Shown: positions 7,763 to 17,437, counted from the stretch's first letter. The stretch is 64,000 nt of DNA from Mycobacterium sp. D16Q14 (GCA_002013415.1 MAEX01000012.1:1-64000), one strand, 5' to 3'. Notes: generated by a model from the sequence alone, not told the origin. Made by a program: numbers and translations.

Positions 7763-8647
7763 TCAGCGTGCCGTGTTCAGTGCTGTCGGCTGCGCGTTCT
7801 CGACGGCACCGAACGCAGCCACTGCCACCGCCGCGACCACCGCGACCAGGAATGCCACGGCGACAAGCCAGCCCAGCCCCGGGCGGGCGCTGTCGCCTAA
7901 GAGCACGACACCAGTGACGCCGGGCACGACCGTCTCCCCCACGACCAACGCCGCCGCCGCACCGTTGACCGAACCCACTTGCAGCGCAACGGTAAACAAG
8001 TAGAAGCCACCCACCCCCGCAAGGATCACGGCGAAGGCGGCGGGATCGGACAGCATGACCTTCACGTGCAACGGTTCGAGCCCATCGAGCACCCTGACCG
8101 CGACAGCCATTGCCCCATAAAGAATCCCGGCACACAATCCCGCCGGGATCGCGGCGCGGCCGCCAAGCAGGCGGATAAAGCCGAAGCCGGTGAGCAGCAC
8201 CACCGCCGATGCAATGAGCACGCCCCAGTGCACAGGCGCCGGTGCGGCATCCTCACCGCGATGACCGGCCGTCGTTGCGAGGACGCATAACGACAGCAAC
8301 ACGGCCGAGATTGCCAGCCAGTCCCGTCGTTGCAGACGCACACCCAATACCGCGATGCCGAGTACCGCAGTGACCACCAAGTTGGCGCTCATGATCGTCT
8401 GGGCGAGAAACAGTGGAATCAACCGTGCCGACACCAGGCTGCCCGCGAACCCGACAAGATCGAGAACCATCCCGGCGATGAATGCGGGAGTCAGCATCGC
8501 GGAGATTGTCGATGTCAGCGGCGGGGCGCCGTCGCCCGTCGGCCCGTGAACTTTCGTCGCGGATTCACGGGCACCGTAACCCTGCAGAACCGACGCGGTC
8601 CCATACCCAAGGCACGCGAGCACGGCCGCCACGATGCCGATCAGCAT
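7763..8647 (-). CDS. DMT/EamA-like integral membrane permease
   Basis: 294 residues with nine to ten hydrophobic helices in two similar halves, and Gly/Ala-rich helices such as LAQTIMSANLVVTAVLGIAV in the first half and ALQVGSVNGAAAALVVGETV in the second. This is the pattern of drug/metabolite-type permeases; the substrate is unknown. The N-terminus starts in the membrane (MLIGIVAAVLACLGYGTAS). It is monocistronic, with no regulator beside it. The family call comes from topology and the paired-half pattern, so it is moderately sure. Confidence 0.75.
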   Translation of the reverse strand: MLIGIVAAVLACLGYGTASVLQGYGARESATKVHGPTGDGAPPLTSTISAMLTPAFIAGMVLDLVGFAGSLVSARLIPLFLAQTIMSANLVVTAVLGIAVLGVRLQRRDWLAISAVLLSLCVLATTAGHRGEDAAPAPVHWGVLIASAVVLLTGFGFIRLLGGRAAIPAGLCAGILYGAMAVAVRVLDGLEPLHVKVMLSDPAAFAVILAGVGGFYLFTVALQVGSVNGAAAALVVGETVVPGVTGVVLLGDSARPGLGWLVAVAFLVAVVAAVAVAAFGAVENAQPTALNTAR

Positions 8648-8942
8648 GGAATAGCGGTGTCATTGCGTGCGGTCGTTGACATCGGTCGATTGTAGTTACA
8701 GTTGGTTCTGCGTCGCCGGTTGTTACCGGCCGTACCTGCGAGCTGATCGGCGAAGGCAACACCGATAGTCCAGTGCTGTTTGTCCGAAAACCGCGTCTAG
8801 CCAAAGATTTACAGCCGACTTGTTTGAGTCATCGATCGGAGTAGGCTGGCTAGAAGACGGTATTTTGCACCGGCCCACTCATGGGTGTGGCGTCGTCGAA
8901 ACATTCAGCACCGGACACGGGCGCTGAAGCTAGGAGCGTCTG

Positions 8943-9221
8943 ATGACGCATCAAATATTCTCGCCCGCACGAGTCGGACTGCCTCTGCGTCTTCTGCAGC
9001 CCACCAATGCCACTCGCGTTCAGGGGGCGTGCGGGGCGCATCTGGCCCTGTTGATTGCCCCTCCTTCTCGCGAGTCACATGACGAACGAAATGCCGGGGT
9101 GCCTGCCGACATCACGGGGCTGGCGCGGTGGATCGATACCTTTGAAGCAGAGAACCATTGGGACTCCGGCGGCGGAGCCCGGCTGGTGTCCGCCGCACCG
9201 TCAGCTAGGCCGACGTCATGA
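8943..9221 (+). CDS. Uncertain short ORF
   Basis: 92 codons preceded by AGGAGCG. I recognise no family. The second half (DITGLARWIDTFEAENHWDS) looks protein-like, while the first half is Arg/Ala/Pro-rich and could be an artefact of high GC. It overlaps the next ORF by 4 bases. Given the chimeric gene that follows, it may be the tail of a deleted gene. The 295 bases upstream (8648-8942) show nothing I can name. Confidence 0.25.
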   Translation: MTHQIFSPARVGLPLRLLQPTNATRVQGACGAHLALLIAPPSRESHDERNAGVPADITGLARWIDTFEAENHWDSGGGARLVSAAPSARPTS

Positions 9222-9631
9222 CCCGCGTTGCCACATTGGCGGCACCGGCGACATTCGAGAGTGACGACTCCATTCGCCTTCTGTTAAAGCCCGATGGTGA
9301 TGGGAGTGGGCACGTCGATGGTGCATGGTGGCCGCACTCACGTGACTTAACGCAAGACCTGCCAGTGCTTTTAGATGCCGTGGCGCCCCGATTGGGGGCC
9401 GCCAAACGGGTGATCTACCGCATCCAGGAATGGGAGGCCGCCCCAAAAGGCGCCGACGTCGTGGTCACCATGGGCTGCGGCGACACCTGCCCATACTTCC
9501 CCGGGAAGCGCTACGAGAACTGGGACCTAGCCGACCCGGCGGGCCAGCCGATTGAGGCCGTGCGTCCTATCCGGGACGACATCGAACAGCGGGTCCGCAA
9601 GCTACTGGTGGAACTCAACATCACGGGCTAA
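9218..9631 (+). pseudogene. Chimera: DUF5994 N-terminus fused to C-terminal half of an LMW-PTP-type arsenate reductase
   Basis: The first ~75 residues match DUF5994 (LLLKPDGDGSGHVDGAWWPH, LDAVAPRLGAAKRVIYRIQE). The rest matches the second half of low-molecular-weight-phosphatase arsenate reductases (VVVTMGCGDTCPYFPGK, EAVRPIRDDIEQRV). The catalytic P-loop (CxxxxxR) of the reductase and the second half of DUF5994 are both absent. One open frame crosses the join, which suggests a deletion between formerly adjacent genes. The product might be expressed, but it cannot be a normal arsenate reductase. Confidence 0.8.
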
Positions 9632-10053
9632 GCGGCCATGATGATTCGGAGCGCCGCGGAGACTTCGTCCTCCTTGGGAGAATCAAGCAGGGGCATTTGC
9701 GCGGCCAAGCGCATGATCACCCTGGCGAGAATCCGGTTGGTGCGTGCCGGCACCATGAGGATCCGGACCGTCCGATGCTCGCCCTGCAGTGTGACCACCC
9801 AATGGAAAGCACGGTTAGCGAGAGTCGGAGGCATAGCTGCCGACCTCATGCTCGACCGGGGCGAGCCGGCCTTCCAGTTCAGGGATACCTGATTGACCGG
9901 ACCAATGTGCTCGGCCAGCTCTTCAATCAACGGTGAGAGTTCCCGCGCAATGAATCCGTCGTCTTGCGGCCACCACGCGCCGTTCATCCTGCCGGTCTTG
10001 CGCGGACCCAACGTATAGCGGATCGGCGGACCAGGATATTCGGCCTGTGTCAT
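9628..10053 (-). CDS. DUF5994 family protein
   Basis: 141 residues of the mycobacterial DUF5994 family: IRYTLGPRKTGRMNGAWWPQ, then LIEELAEHIGPVNQVSLNWK. The role of the family is unknown and no signal or membrane segment is visible. I chose ATG 10053 because AAGGAAG stands 5 bases upstream; the ATG at 10074 has no such site. It is an intact relative of the truncated DUF5994 half in the convergent chimera, whose stop overlaps this gene's stop. Confidence 0.8.
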   Translation of the reverse strand: MTQAEYPGPPIRYTLGPRKTGRMNGAWWPQDDGFIARELSPLIEELAEHIGPVNQVSLNWKAGSPRSSMRSAAMPPTLANRAFHWVVTLQGEHRTVRILMVPARTNRILARVIMRLAAQMPLLDSPKEDEVSAALRIIMAA

Positions 10054-10165
10054 ACGTACTTCCTTGTTGCTCAATGAGACTCAGACAAGGGAATCCGTAT
10101 GAGCCGAAACAGTTGGTGCTAGGTACGTGCCACCGCGATAGTTACTTAACCAATATTACCCCCCT

Positions 10166-10430
10166 TTGAGCGACTCCGTTGACGCCGATTCGTAAATGGT
10201 TGACGCTCAACAATTTTGAATAAGTCAAAAGTTTGCGATCAGCTGGCGCTACCGGCGATCGGATGGCTACGCCGGCCGAAGTTGGGGCGGTCACGGAATG
10301 CTCTCAATTGAGCGAGTACTGCAAGTAGTCGCCCATTCACGGCATGAACATGCTAGCTTTCTGTAACTGCTGGATACGTGTACCGCTAGTTGCGGTATCC
10401 GTCTGGCTCCCCGATCTGAGGAACGTGTCC
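10166..10430 (+). promoter_or_regulatory. desA upstream region with repeated TTGAGCG sites
   Basis: The ~375 bases between DUF5994 and desA hold no gene. TTGAGCG occurs at 10166-10172, as its complement CGCTCAA at 10204-10210 (within the dyad GTTGA-CGC-TCAAC), and at 10318-10324 (within CTCAATTGAG). Repeated half-sites before a desaturase gene suggest a lipid-responsive repressor. A hairpin with ACCGC/GCGGT arms lies at about 10380-10400, just before the GAGGAA ribosome-binding sequence. Confidence 0.45.
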
Positions 10431-11411
10431 ATGCAGAAGGCCTTCACCGACCTTGAGTTGCTCCATGAGCTCGAGCCCGTGGTCGAGGAGAATGTCCATC
10501 GCCACCTCGGTGTCACCAAGGACTGGAACCCCCACGACTATGTGCCGTGGTCTGAAGGCAAGAACTACAAGGCCCTGGGCGGTCAGGACTGGGATCCGGA
10601 GCAGTCCAAGCTCTCCGAGGTGGCCAAGGTCGCCATGATCACCAACCTGCTGACCGAGGACAACCTGCCCTCATATCACCGCGAGATCGCCATGAACTTC
10701 ACCATGGACGGGCCGTGGGGCACCTGGGTCAACCGGTGGACCGCCGAGGAGAACCGCCACGGCATCGCCATCCGCGACTATCTCGTCGTCACCCGCTCGG
10801 TAGATCCGGTAGAACTCGAGAAACTCCGCATAGCGCAGATGACGAGCGGCTTCTCCCCCGGCCAGAACCGGCAGAACGTACCGTTCTCGGAAGGCCTGTT
10901 TGACTCGGTGGTCTACGTGACCTTCCAGGAGCTGGCCACCCGCGTCTCGCACCGCAACACCGGCAAGGCCTGCGATGAACCCGTCGCCGACGAGCTGCTC
11001 AAGCGCATCTCCACCGACGAGAACCTGCACATGATCTTCTACCGCAACATGGTGACGGCCGGCCTGGAGATCGCCCCGAATCAGGCTGTTCAGGCCGTAC
11101 ATAAAGTGCTCGACAACTTCACGATGCCCGGATACACGATCCCCGGCTTTCGCCGCAACGCCGTCACCATCGCCACCGGCGGCGTCTACGACCCGCAGTC
11201 CCACCTCGAGGAGGTGGTGCTGCGCAAGTGGCGCATCTTCGATCGTGACGACATCACCGGCGAGGGCGAGTGGTACCGCGAGGACCTCGATCGCATCGTC
11301 GGCGACCTCAAAAAGACCTCCCAGGACTTCGAGGAAGTCAAGGCCAAGTACCTGGATCGCCAGACCAAGCGCGCCGAGCGCAACGCCGCCAAGGTTTTGG
11401 TTAGCCGCTAA
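10431..11411 (+). CDS. desA: Acyl-[acyl-carrier-protein] desaturase, DesA family
   Basis: 326 residues. This soluble di-iron enzyme introduces a double bond into acyl-ACP, in mycobacteria feeding oleate or meromycolate synthesis. The ligands are visible: TEDNLPSYHREI, the EENRHG pair, FQELATRVSHR and DENLHMIF, i.e. two ExxH sites plus flanking Glu residues. I chose ATG 10431 with GAGGAA 9 bases upstream; the longer frame from 10344 adds residues foreign to the family. It resembles DesA1/DesA2; which paralogue cannot be settled here. Confidence 0.92.
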   Translation: MQKAFTDLELLHELEPVVEENVHRHLGVTKDWNPHDYVPWSEGKNYKALGGQDWDPEQSKLSEVAKVAMITNLLTEDNLPSYHREIAMNFTMDGPWGTWVNRWTAEENRHGIAIRDYLVVTRSVDPVELEKLRIAQMTSGFSPGQNRQNVPFSEGLFDSVVYVTFQELATRVSHRNTGKACDEPVADELLKRISTDENLHMIFYRNMVTAGLEIAPNQAVQAVHKVLDNFTMPGYTIPGFRRNAVTIATGGVYDPQSHLEEVVLRKWRIFDRDDITGEGEWYREDLDRIVGDLKKTSQDFEEVKAKYLDRQTKRAERNAAKVLVSR

Positions 11412-13100
11412 CAACAGTGCTTGATGGGCACCGCCGGTGCGGCGTCATGCTCTGTTCGTGAGGCGTCGAGGAACACGTCCAGGTCCACCCTGCGGCCGCC
11501 GACCCATGTGCCGTTGACGCCGACTACCTCGATGAGCCGGGTCAACGTCGTAGGGGTCCGCGGACAGCTCGACGAAGTCGGCCAGCTTGCCGACCGCGAT
11601 GGAACCAATCAGGTGGTCTCGACGCAGCGTGCGGGCGGCATTGATGGTCTGAGCGCGCAACGCCTCATCGATGGGGATCGCCTGTCCGGCGCCATGGACA
11701 TTGCCGGCACGTGTGCGTCGCGCCGTCACCGTCTGGATGTTCGTCAGCGGCGAGGGTGGTGATACCGAACCGTCGTTGTGGAAGGAAATGCAGGCCCCGG
11801 ACGCGACCGCGTCCGAGAACGGCTGCCATCTGCTGCCGTTCTCGTGGTCGAAGATCTGGCCGTCCAGCAGATCACCCCAGTAGTAATACTGGAACGGCGA
11901 CATGGATACGTGTACGCCCAACCGCGCGGCGCGGTCGAGCTGGGCCCGGGTAGCACCGCCGGCGTGTTCGAGCCGCCACCGGTGATCGGTGCCGAGCAGG
12001 CCATGACGCTGTAACGCCGCCTCGTAGGCATCGAGTGCAAGTTCCACGGCAAGATCGCCATTGGAATGGAATGCCATCTGCCAACCACGGGGCGCGGCTT
12101 TGTCGAGAATGGCATCAAGCTGCGCGCGGGAGTAGTTCAACGAACGGGTTCCGCCTGCCGCGGCGGGGTCGATGGCCGCACGCCGGGTGGCCGCCGAGTC
12201 GACGTACGCAAAGGATGTCGCGCCCGACCCAACCCAGACCGCACCATCGGTCCACAGCTTGACACCCGTCTTGCACAGCATGTCATCGCTGGCGGTGAAT
12301 GTTTCTGGCTCAGTGTAGGTTTCGGTGGTCGACATCTCCCACAGGCTGACCCGCAGCGGGCATGACGGGGCCGTGGCGAGCGCCTCGTATGCGGGCTTGA
12401 GCTGAGGGTCATACGCCATATCCGAGGTCGATGTGTATCCGCCACGGGACATCACGGCGAAGAACTGTGCGGCTGAGTGCATGGGATTGCCCAGCCCGGC
12501 GATCAGCGGGGCGAGCACTTCCGTCAGCGCGGGAACTTCAAACCCGCGCCCATTGAGGGTGCCATCGGGTTTGCGTTGGTAATGCCCGCCCACCGGGTCC
12601 GCCGGCGGGGCACTGTCCCAACCGTGCAGCTTGATCAATGCGGTGCCGAAGTAGACCCCGTGGCCGGAGTTGTCGGTGATGGCCGCGACCCGATCACCGA
12701 ATATCTGATCCAGCTCATCGACATCGGGCGCGGGATGCTCGTGCAAGAGTGCGTCGAATCCGCTGAAAATCAGGGGTTCTGAAGGATCAGTGTCCGCGAG
12801 TGCAGCCTGGAATGCGATAGTGACGTCGGCCCAGCTTGATGCCTTCCAGGGGGCGATCGAATGGACCGGCGCTTCGGTGATGACACCACTCATGAACGGA
12901 TGACCATGCGGCTCAACAAAACCGGGAAGAAGTGCGCCCGCTCCGGTGTCGATCACCTCGGCGCCGGGCAACACTGAGGTGCACCCGGCCAGCGAGCCCA
13001 CTGCGACGATGCGGCTATCCGATACGGCGACGGCCTCGGCCCGAGGCTGGTCATCGTCCATGGTGATCACGGTCGCGGCGGTCAGGACGATGTCCGGCAT
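11408..13100 (-). pseudogene. Amidohydrolase (YtcJ-like, Amidohydro_3), frameshifted near the C-terminus
   Basis: A metal-dependent hydrolase: LLPGFVEPHGHPFMSG near residue 70, FHSNGDLAVELALDAYE, RWRLEHAGG, MSPFQYYYWGD and SFHNDGSVSPPSPLTNIQTV all fit the amidohydrolase-3 family. From ATG 13100 (AGGAAG upstream) the frame is open until about 11540. There the expected ending LIEVVGVNGTWVGGRRV continues in the next frame to a stop at 11408, so a one-base indel at about 11534-11543 replaces the last ~40 residues. No slippery sequence is seen. A sequencing error is possible. Confidence 0.75.
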
Positions 13101-13375
13101 GTTGCTTCCTATTCCTACTGTTGCTGGGGACAGTTGAGAGATCTGCAGGGTCAATCACCGTCTCCTGGTCGACGGCACGTATAGCCTTCCTGCCGAGTGG
13201 ACTCGTTCCTGGCGTCAATAAGTATCTGGTGAAGAGAGCCGGGATCAGGCGGGAATGCCCATGTCCCTCGGAGTGGAGCTCAACAACGCTGAATCCCGGA
13301 GTACCGCTTGCTGCGACCAGTTCGCGTCTACGACAGAATCGGGTTGTACTGCGTGAAGAGAAGGAGGGTCAACCA

Positions 13376-13777
13376 ATGACCGATTGGGATGTGGCGGCCC
13401 GGGCGAATTATGTGTCGTTTACGAGCTATCGCAAGGACGGCACGGCGGTATCCACACCGGTCTGGATTGCTCCGGCGGACGGCAAGCTCTACTTCTTCTC
13501 GGAGGTAGGCGCGTACAAGGTCAAACGCATCCGGCGCAATCCTGCGGTGACATTGCAGCCGTGCAGTGTTCGCGGGCAGCTCACCCCTGGTGCACCAGTC
13601 GTGGCGGGTACCGCGCGGGTGCTGGACCTCAAGGACACTCCGCGGGTCCGCAAGATCGTCAGCCGCAAGTATTGCCTTTTGGGGCCGTTGAGTGAACTCG
13701 GAGTCTGGATTGCCCGTCGCCAGCAGGCGTCGGTCGCCATCGAGATCTCCCCAGCTCCGCAGCGGTTGCCAACATAA
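13376..13777 (+). CDS. PPOX-class F420-dependent split-barrel protein
   Basis: 133 residues with a split-barrel flavin-binding fold: YVSFTSYRKDGTAVSTPVWI, KLYFFSEVGAYKVKRIRRNP, VRGQLTPGAPVVAGTARVLD. Such proteins bind F420 or FMN and act as reductases on varied substrates. The ATG at 13376 has a perfect AAGGAGGG seven bases upstream, so the longer frame from 13121 is rejected. It is monocistronic. Confidence 0.85.
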   Translation: MTDWDVAARANYVSFTSYRKDGTAVSTPVWIAPADGKLYFFSEVGAYKVKRIRRNPAVTLQPCSVRGQLTPGAPVVAGTARVLDLKDTPRVRKIVSRKYCLLGPLSELGVWIARRQQASVAIEISPAPQRLPT

Positions 13778-14171
13778 GCGGATAAGCACCCCGGGCCACA
13801 CCTGCCCCTCCCCCGGAGGGTTGTTTCGGCATACTCCGACAGCAAATGAATCCATCGGCACGGCATCGTTCCTATTATTTGCCTTCGCCAATATGGGCGT
13901 ACAGAGTACGTACACCCACGATGTCCTCGAACATGCCTTATATTCTGCTACAGGCCATTTCCGATGCCCTGCGGGTGCCGCTTAGTAAAGCGCATTGCGG
14001 AAACTAATAAATTCGCTCGCTCGATCTCAGAAAAGCTTTGGTAATTCACAAACACCTTGAGGACCGAAGACGTGCAGATTCGTACGGTAGACGTAGACTC
14101 GATGCAGCTCGGGATTGTGCAGTATGTTTATTCGCACAAGTAAAAGCACAGCGTCAGGGCCTCGGGGAGTT
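13778..14171. other. Non-coding stretch before the acyltransferase
   Basis: About 390 bases, lower in GC than the flanks. I see no coding signal, tRNA or repeat. The dyad-like GTACAGAGTACGTAC near 13898 is the only structure of note. It may hold the acyltransferase promoter or mark an insertion/deletion boundary. Confidence 0.4.
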
Positions 14172-15224
14172 ATGAAGCTTGGACAGGTATTCGATAGACA
14201 CCACAATGCTCTGACCATGTGGCGTCTCGTTCTGGCGATCGGAGTGATCCTCTACCATTCCTGGCCCCTTACCGGTCGCCAGATTGACTACGCACCAGCG
14301 GTGCGTCTGCTCAGCAATATATTTGCCGATGGATTCTTCGTCATCTCCGGGTTTCTCATCACCGCCGCCTGGATGCGTCGTCCGTATCTCAAGGAGTACT
14401 GGGCATCCCGCATATTGCGAATCTTCCCGGGCCTGTGGGTATGTCTGCTCGTGGTCGCCTTCGTCATAGCTCCGATCGCCGCCAAGATCCAGCACTCCAC
14501 AGTGAGCTTCTCGTCGGAGCTCGCGTATGTCGTCAACAACGCCCTGCTCAACGTGGCCTATTTCGATATCGACGGCACGCCTACCGATGTGCCGTATCCG
14601 GGCGTCTGGAACGGATCCATCTGGACACTGTTCTTCGTTCTGCTCTGCGATGTCATGGTCTCCGTGCTTGGCATTGTCGGCCTTCTGAAGCGCCGCTGGG
14701 TTATTCCGACGCTGTTCGTCGTGGCGATAATCTGGGCGGCCTACGTTTCGTACACTCCACCGCTGTACAGCTGGCCGCAGGTGTTGGCCCGATTCTTCGT
14801 CGTGTTTCTTGCGGGTGCCATGCTCTACCAGTACCAAGACCAGGTGCCGGCCCGGTGGTCGCTGGTCGCGTTGAGCGTCGCCATTGTCGCTGCATCGGGA
14901 TTCACGCAAAACTACCGAGTCATCGGCGCCTTGCCGCTGGCCTACGCGGTCATTGCTTCCGGCGCTCTGATCCGCAAAACGCGTCTGCGCAACGACCTTT
15001 CGTACGGTGTCTACATCTACGCATTCCCAATCCAGCAGTTGCTGGCCGGTCTCGGGCTTGCCCGGTTGAACCCGTTTTTATTCTTTCTTCTTGCCACAGC
15101 AGCCACCCTTCCGCTTGCCGCACTCAGCTGGTTTGTGGTGGAGAAGCGTGCCATGGCTCTCAAGTCTCGGATCCGTCGGAAGCCAGTCCAGCAGCGCACT
15201 GCGCACAGGGTGGCTATGCCCTGA
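14172..15224 (+). CDS. Acyltransferase 3 family membrane O-acyltransferase
   Basis: 350 residues with about ten membrane helices. The family signatures are the early WRLVLAIGVILYHSWPL (catalytic His), GFFVISGFLITAAWMRR and RILRIFPGLWVCLLV. These integral membrane enzymes acylate extracytoplasmic sugars, lipids or glycopeptidolipids; the acceptor is unknown. I chose ATG 14172 behind GGGGAG; ATGs up to 57 bases upstream add unmatched residues. The C-terminus has a basic cytoplasmic tail. The following PLD-like gene is 60 bases away and may be cotranscribed. Confidence 0.88.
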   Translation: MKLGQVFDRHHNALTMWRLVLAIGVILYHSWPLTGRQIDYAPAVRLLSNIFADGFFVISGFLITAAWMRRPYLKEYWASRILRIFPGLWVCLLVVAFVIAPIAAKIQHSTVSFSSELAYVVNNALLNVAYFDIDGTPTDVPYPGVWNGSIWTLFFVLLCDVMVSVLGIVGLLKRRWVIPTLFVVAIIWAAYVSYTPPLYSWPQVLARFFVVFLAGAMLYQYQDQVPARWSLVALSVAIVAASGFTQNYRVIGALPLAYAVIASGALIRKTRLRNDLSYGVYIYAFPIQQLLAGLGLARLNPFLFFLLATAATLPLAALSWFVVEKRAMALKSRIRRKPVQQRTAHRVAMP

Positions 15225-15287
15225 CGGCGGCGCCAGTTACGTTGGGGTTCAATAACGTTGCGAGCCCCGATCGAAGTGTTCATGTGA

Positions 15288-16319
15288 ATGGCAGAACAAT
15301 GCGCGATCTTGGTGCTAGCTTCTGCTCTTGTGCTCCCCCTCACGCCTCGCCTGATCGTCCAGCCGAATGACGGCCTGGAACCCGTTCGCGAGTTCATTGA
15401 GAGCGCAGAGACATCGCTTCTCATCAAACAATTCACCTTCACCGAGGAAAGCCTCATTGGGGCAGTGATCGGCCGTTGTCGGGCAGGTGTTGATGTCCGC
15501 GTGATGCTCAACCCGCAACGTTCCGGAGGTGACCGCGCCAACGACGACACGTTCGAGACGCTCTCCGCGGCCGGAGTGAAGGTCGCCTGGTCTAGTCCGA
15601 AATTCTATGTGACACACGAGAAGTCGATAGTCGCTGACAACAAGGCGGCGCTGGTGGCCACCTTCAATCTCTGTGAGAAGTACTTCACGCGGACTCGCGA
15701 CTACGGCGTCATCACGGTGGTGCCCAGCCATGTCAGACAGATCGTCGAGGTGTTCGAGGCCGATTGGGAGCACCGGGACTGGGTGCCGTCGGTCTTCGAG
15801 GGGCTGTTGTGGAGCAATGCGAACTCTCGCTACCACATGGCGGAGTTCATCGACGCGGCCGATCAGCGGCTCGACATCCAACATCCGAAGTACGTCGATG
15901 CGGTCATCCTGGACCGTGTCGCCGCAGCTGTGGACCGAGGTGTCCGGGTGCGTGTGCTGTGCGGAGGCAGACACGGCATCAGCGAATGGGACATCCTCGA
16001 CACGTTCGCGTCGCTCCGGACACTGCGCCGCATCGGGGTAAAGGTGCACAAGCAGAAGAACCTGAGGGTGCACGCCAAGCTGCTCGTCGTCGACAACGCT
16101 CAGGCCCTGGTGGGCTCGATGAACATCGATCGCAGCGCCTTCGATCTGCGCCGCGAACTTGGGATCACGATCACCGATGAACTGGTGGTCGCCCGGTTGC
16201 AGGACGTGTTCAACGCTGACTGGGACCTGTCGCATCAATATGACCCGCCGGATCCGCTCGATTCATACCAACACCACGAGGACGACTTCCCGCACGATCC
16301 GGAATTGATGCATGAGTAA
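15288..16319 (+). CDS. Phospholipase D-like (HKD) protein
   Basis: 343 residues with two PLD domains. The HxK(x)4D motifs are HEKSIVADNKAALVATFN (first half) and HAKLLVVDNAQALVGSMNID (second half). The family includes phosphatidyltransferases, nucleases and cardiolipin synthases. A short hydrophobic N-terminus (ILVLASALVLPLTP) may be an export or membrane signal. The stop overlaps the chrA start (ATGAGTAA), so it is translationally coupled to the chromate transporter genes. The substrate cannot be told. Confidence 0.85.
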   Translation: MAEQCAILVLASALVLPLTPRLIVQPNDGLEPVREFIESAETSLLIKQFTFTEESLIGAVIGRCRAGVDVRVMLNPQRSGGDRANDDTFETLSAAGVKVAWSSPKFYVTHEKSIVADNKAALVATFNLCEKYFTRTRDYGVITVVPSHVRQIVEVFEADWEHRDWVPSVFEGLLWSNANSRYHMAEFIDAADQRLDIQHPKYVDAVILDRVAAAVDRGVRVRVLCGGRHGISEWDILDTFASLRTLRRIGVKVHKQKNLRVHAKLLVVDNAQALVGSMNIDRSAFDLRRELGITITDELVVARLQDVFNADWDLSHQYDPPDPLDSYQHHEDDFPHDPELMHE

Positions 16320-16881
16320 CAGGGATGACCCTCCCCCACTGCCGCGCGTGTCCCTGTTTCGGTTGGCCTGGACGTTCAACCACATCGCGCTCGCCTCGTT
16401 CGGGGGCGGCCTTTCGGCGTGGTCGCGGGAGGTGCTCGTCGTCGAAAGGAAGTGGCTGGGCGAAGAGGAGTTCTTGTCCGCGATGACGATGTGCCGAATC
16501 CTTCCGGGCGCCAACCAGATCAACATGGCCGTCTTTGTCGGCACCAAGATGCGTGGTGCACCGGGTGCCGCCGCGGCGGTCGTAGGCCTATGCCTGATAC
16601 CGCTGGTCCTCGTGTTGACGGTGTCCTACTTCTACTTTCGCTTCAAGGAAGTGCCCGCGGTCAAAGGCGTGCTGCATGGCGCCTCGGCGGCCGCCGTGGC
16701 ACTCACCCTGGCAATGGTGATCAAGACAGGCCGCATGTGCCTGACCGGTGCGATACCGGTTCTCTTGTTCACCGCCAGCTTCGCGCTCAACGGATTGATG
16801 CGCTGGCCGTTGCTGGTCACACTGGCACTGCTCGCACCGCTGGCTCTCTTCTGGGCGTGGCCCAGGAAGGTGTCCGCATGA
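16312..16881 (+). CDS. Chromate transporter family, N-terminal half (short-chain CHR)
   Basis: 189 residues of the ChrA superfamily. It carries the diagnostic FNHIALASFGGGLSAWSREV and EFLSAMTMCRILPGANQINM motifs and about five or six helices. Short-chain CHR proteins act as adjacent pairs equivalent to the two halves of the ~400-residue ChrA, which exports chromate or related oxyanions by proton antiport. It overlaps the PLD gene by 8 bases and the second half by ATGA. Confidence 0.88.
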   Translation: MSNRDDPPPLPRVSLFRLAWTFNHIALASFGGGLSAWSREVLVVERKWLGEEEFLSAMTMCRILPGANQINMAVFVGTKMRGAPGAAAAVVGLCLIPLVLVLTVSYFYFRFKEVPAVKGVLHGASAAAVALTLAMVIKTGRMCLTGAIPVLLFTASFALNGLMRWPLLVTLALLAPLALFWAWPRKVSA

Positions 16882-17423
16882 GCACCTACTGGCAGTTGGT
16901 GGTGTTGTTCGGATCTCTCTCGCTGATGTCCATCGGCGGCGGCAATGCGGTGCTGCCCGAGATGCACCTGCGCTCAGTAAGCGGCGAACACTGGTTGACC
17001 AATTCGCAATTCGCCGACATCTTTTCGATTTCCCAGACCACACCGGGCCCGAGCATTCTGATCGTGGCGATGGTCGGGTATGCCGCCGGGCTTTCGGCCG
17101 GTGGCGTCGCGGGGGGCATTCTCGGCGGAGTCGTCGCGACGGTCGCCATGGTGTTTCCCGCCGCATCGCTGGTGTACGCGGTGACGCGATTCTGGCAGCG
17201 GGCGCAGAAATCGAAATGGCGCATCGCGATGGAGAGAGGCCTGGCGCCGCTGACCGTTGGGCTGATCCTGGCAACTTCACTGGTGATGAGTCGCGCGGCG
17301 GATCACGATTGGCGTGCGTACACGCTGACCGGTATCTGCACGCTCATCTTCGTCATTACGAAGATGAATCCCTTGATCGTGGTCGCCGTGGCGGGAATGT
17401 TCGGCTACTTCGGCCTGGTGTAG
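16878..17423 (+). CDS. Chromate transporter family, C-terminal half (short-chain CHR)
   Basis: 181 residues. The partner half-transporter shows SIGGGNAVLPEMHLRSV and FADIFSISQTTPGPSILIVA, the second copy of the CHR motif, and about six helices. ATG 16878 overlaps the previous stop by four bases, implying equal expression of the two halves. It ends the acyltransferase/PLD/chr run and converges with a small secreted protein gene. Confidence 0.88.
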   Translation: MSTYWQLVVLFGSLSLMSIGGGNAVLPEMHLRSVSGEHWLTNSQFADIFSISQTTPGPSILIVAMVGYAAGLSAGGVAGGILGGVVATVAMVFPAASLVYAVTRFWQRAQKSKWRIAMERGLAPLTVGLILATSLVMSRAADHDWRAYTLTGICTLIFVITKMNPLIVVAVAGMFGYFGLV

Positions 17424-17437
17424 TACCGCCGTCCGGA

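Noticed and set aside
11408..11608. Programmed frameshift in the amidohydrolase gene
   Set aside because: No slippery heptamer or downstream pseudoknot is visible at the shift, so a mutation or sequencing error is simpler.
13800..13850. CCTCC...GGAGG near 13830 as a terminator
   Set aside because: The arms are only 5 bp with a 3-base loop and no T-run, too weak to call.
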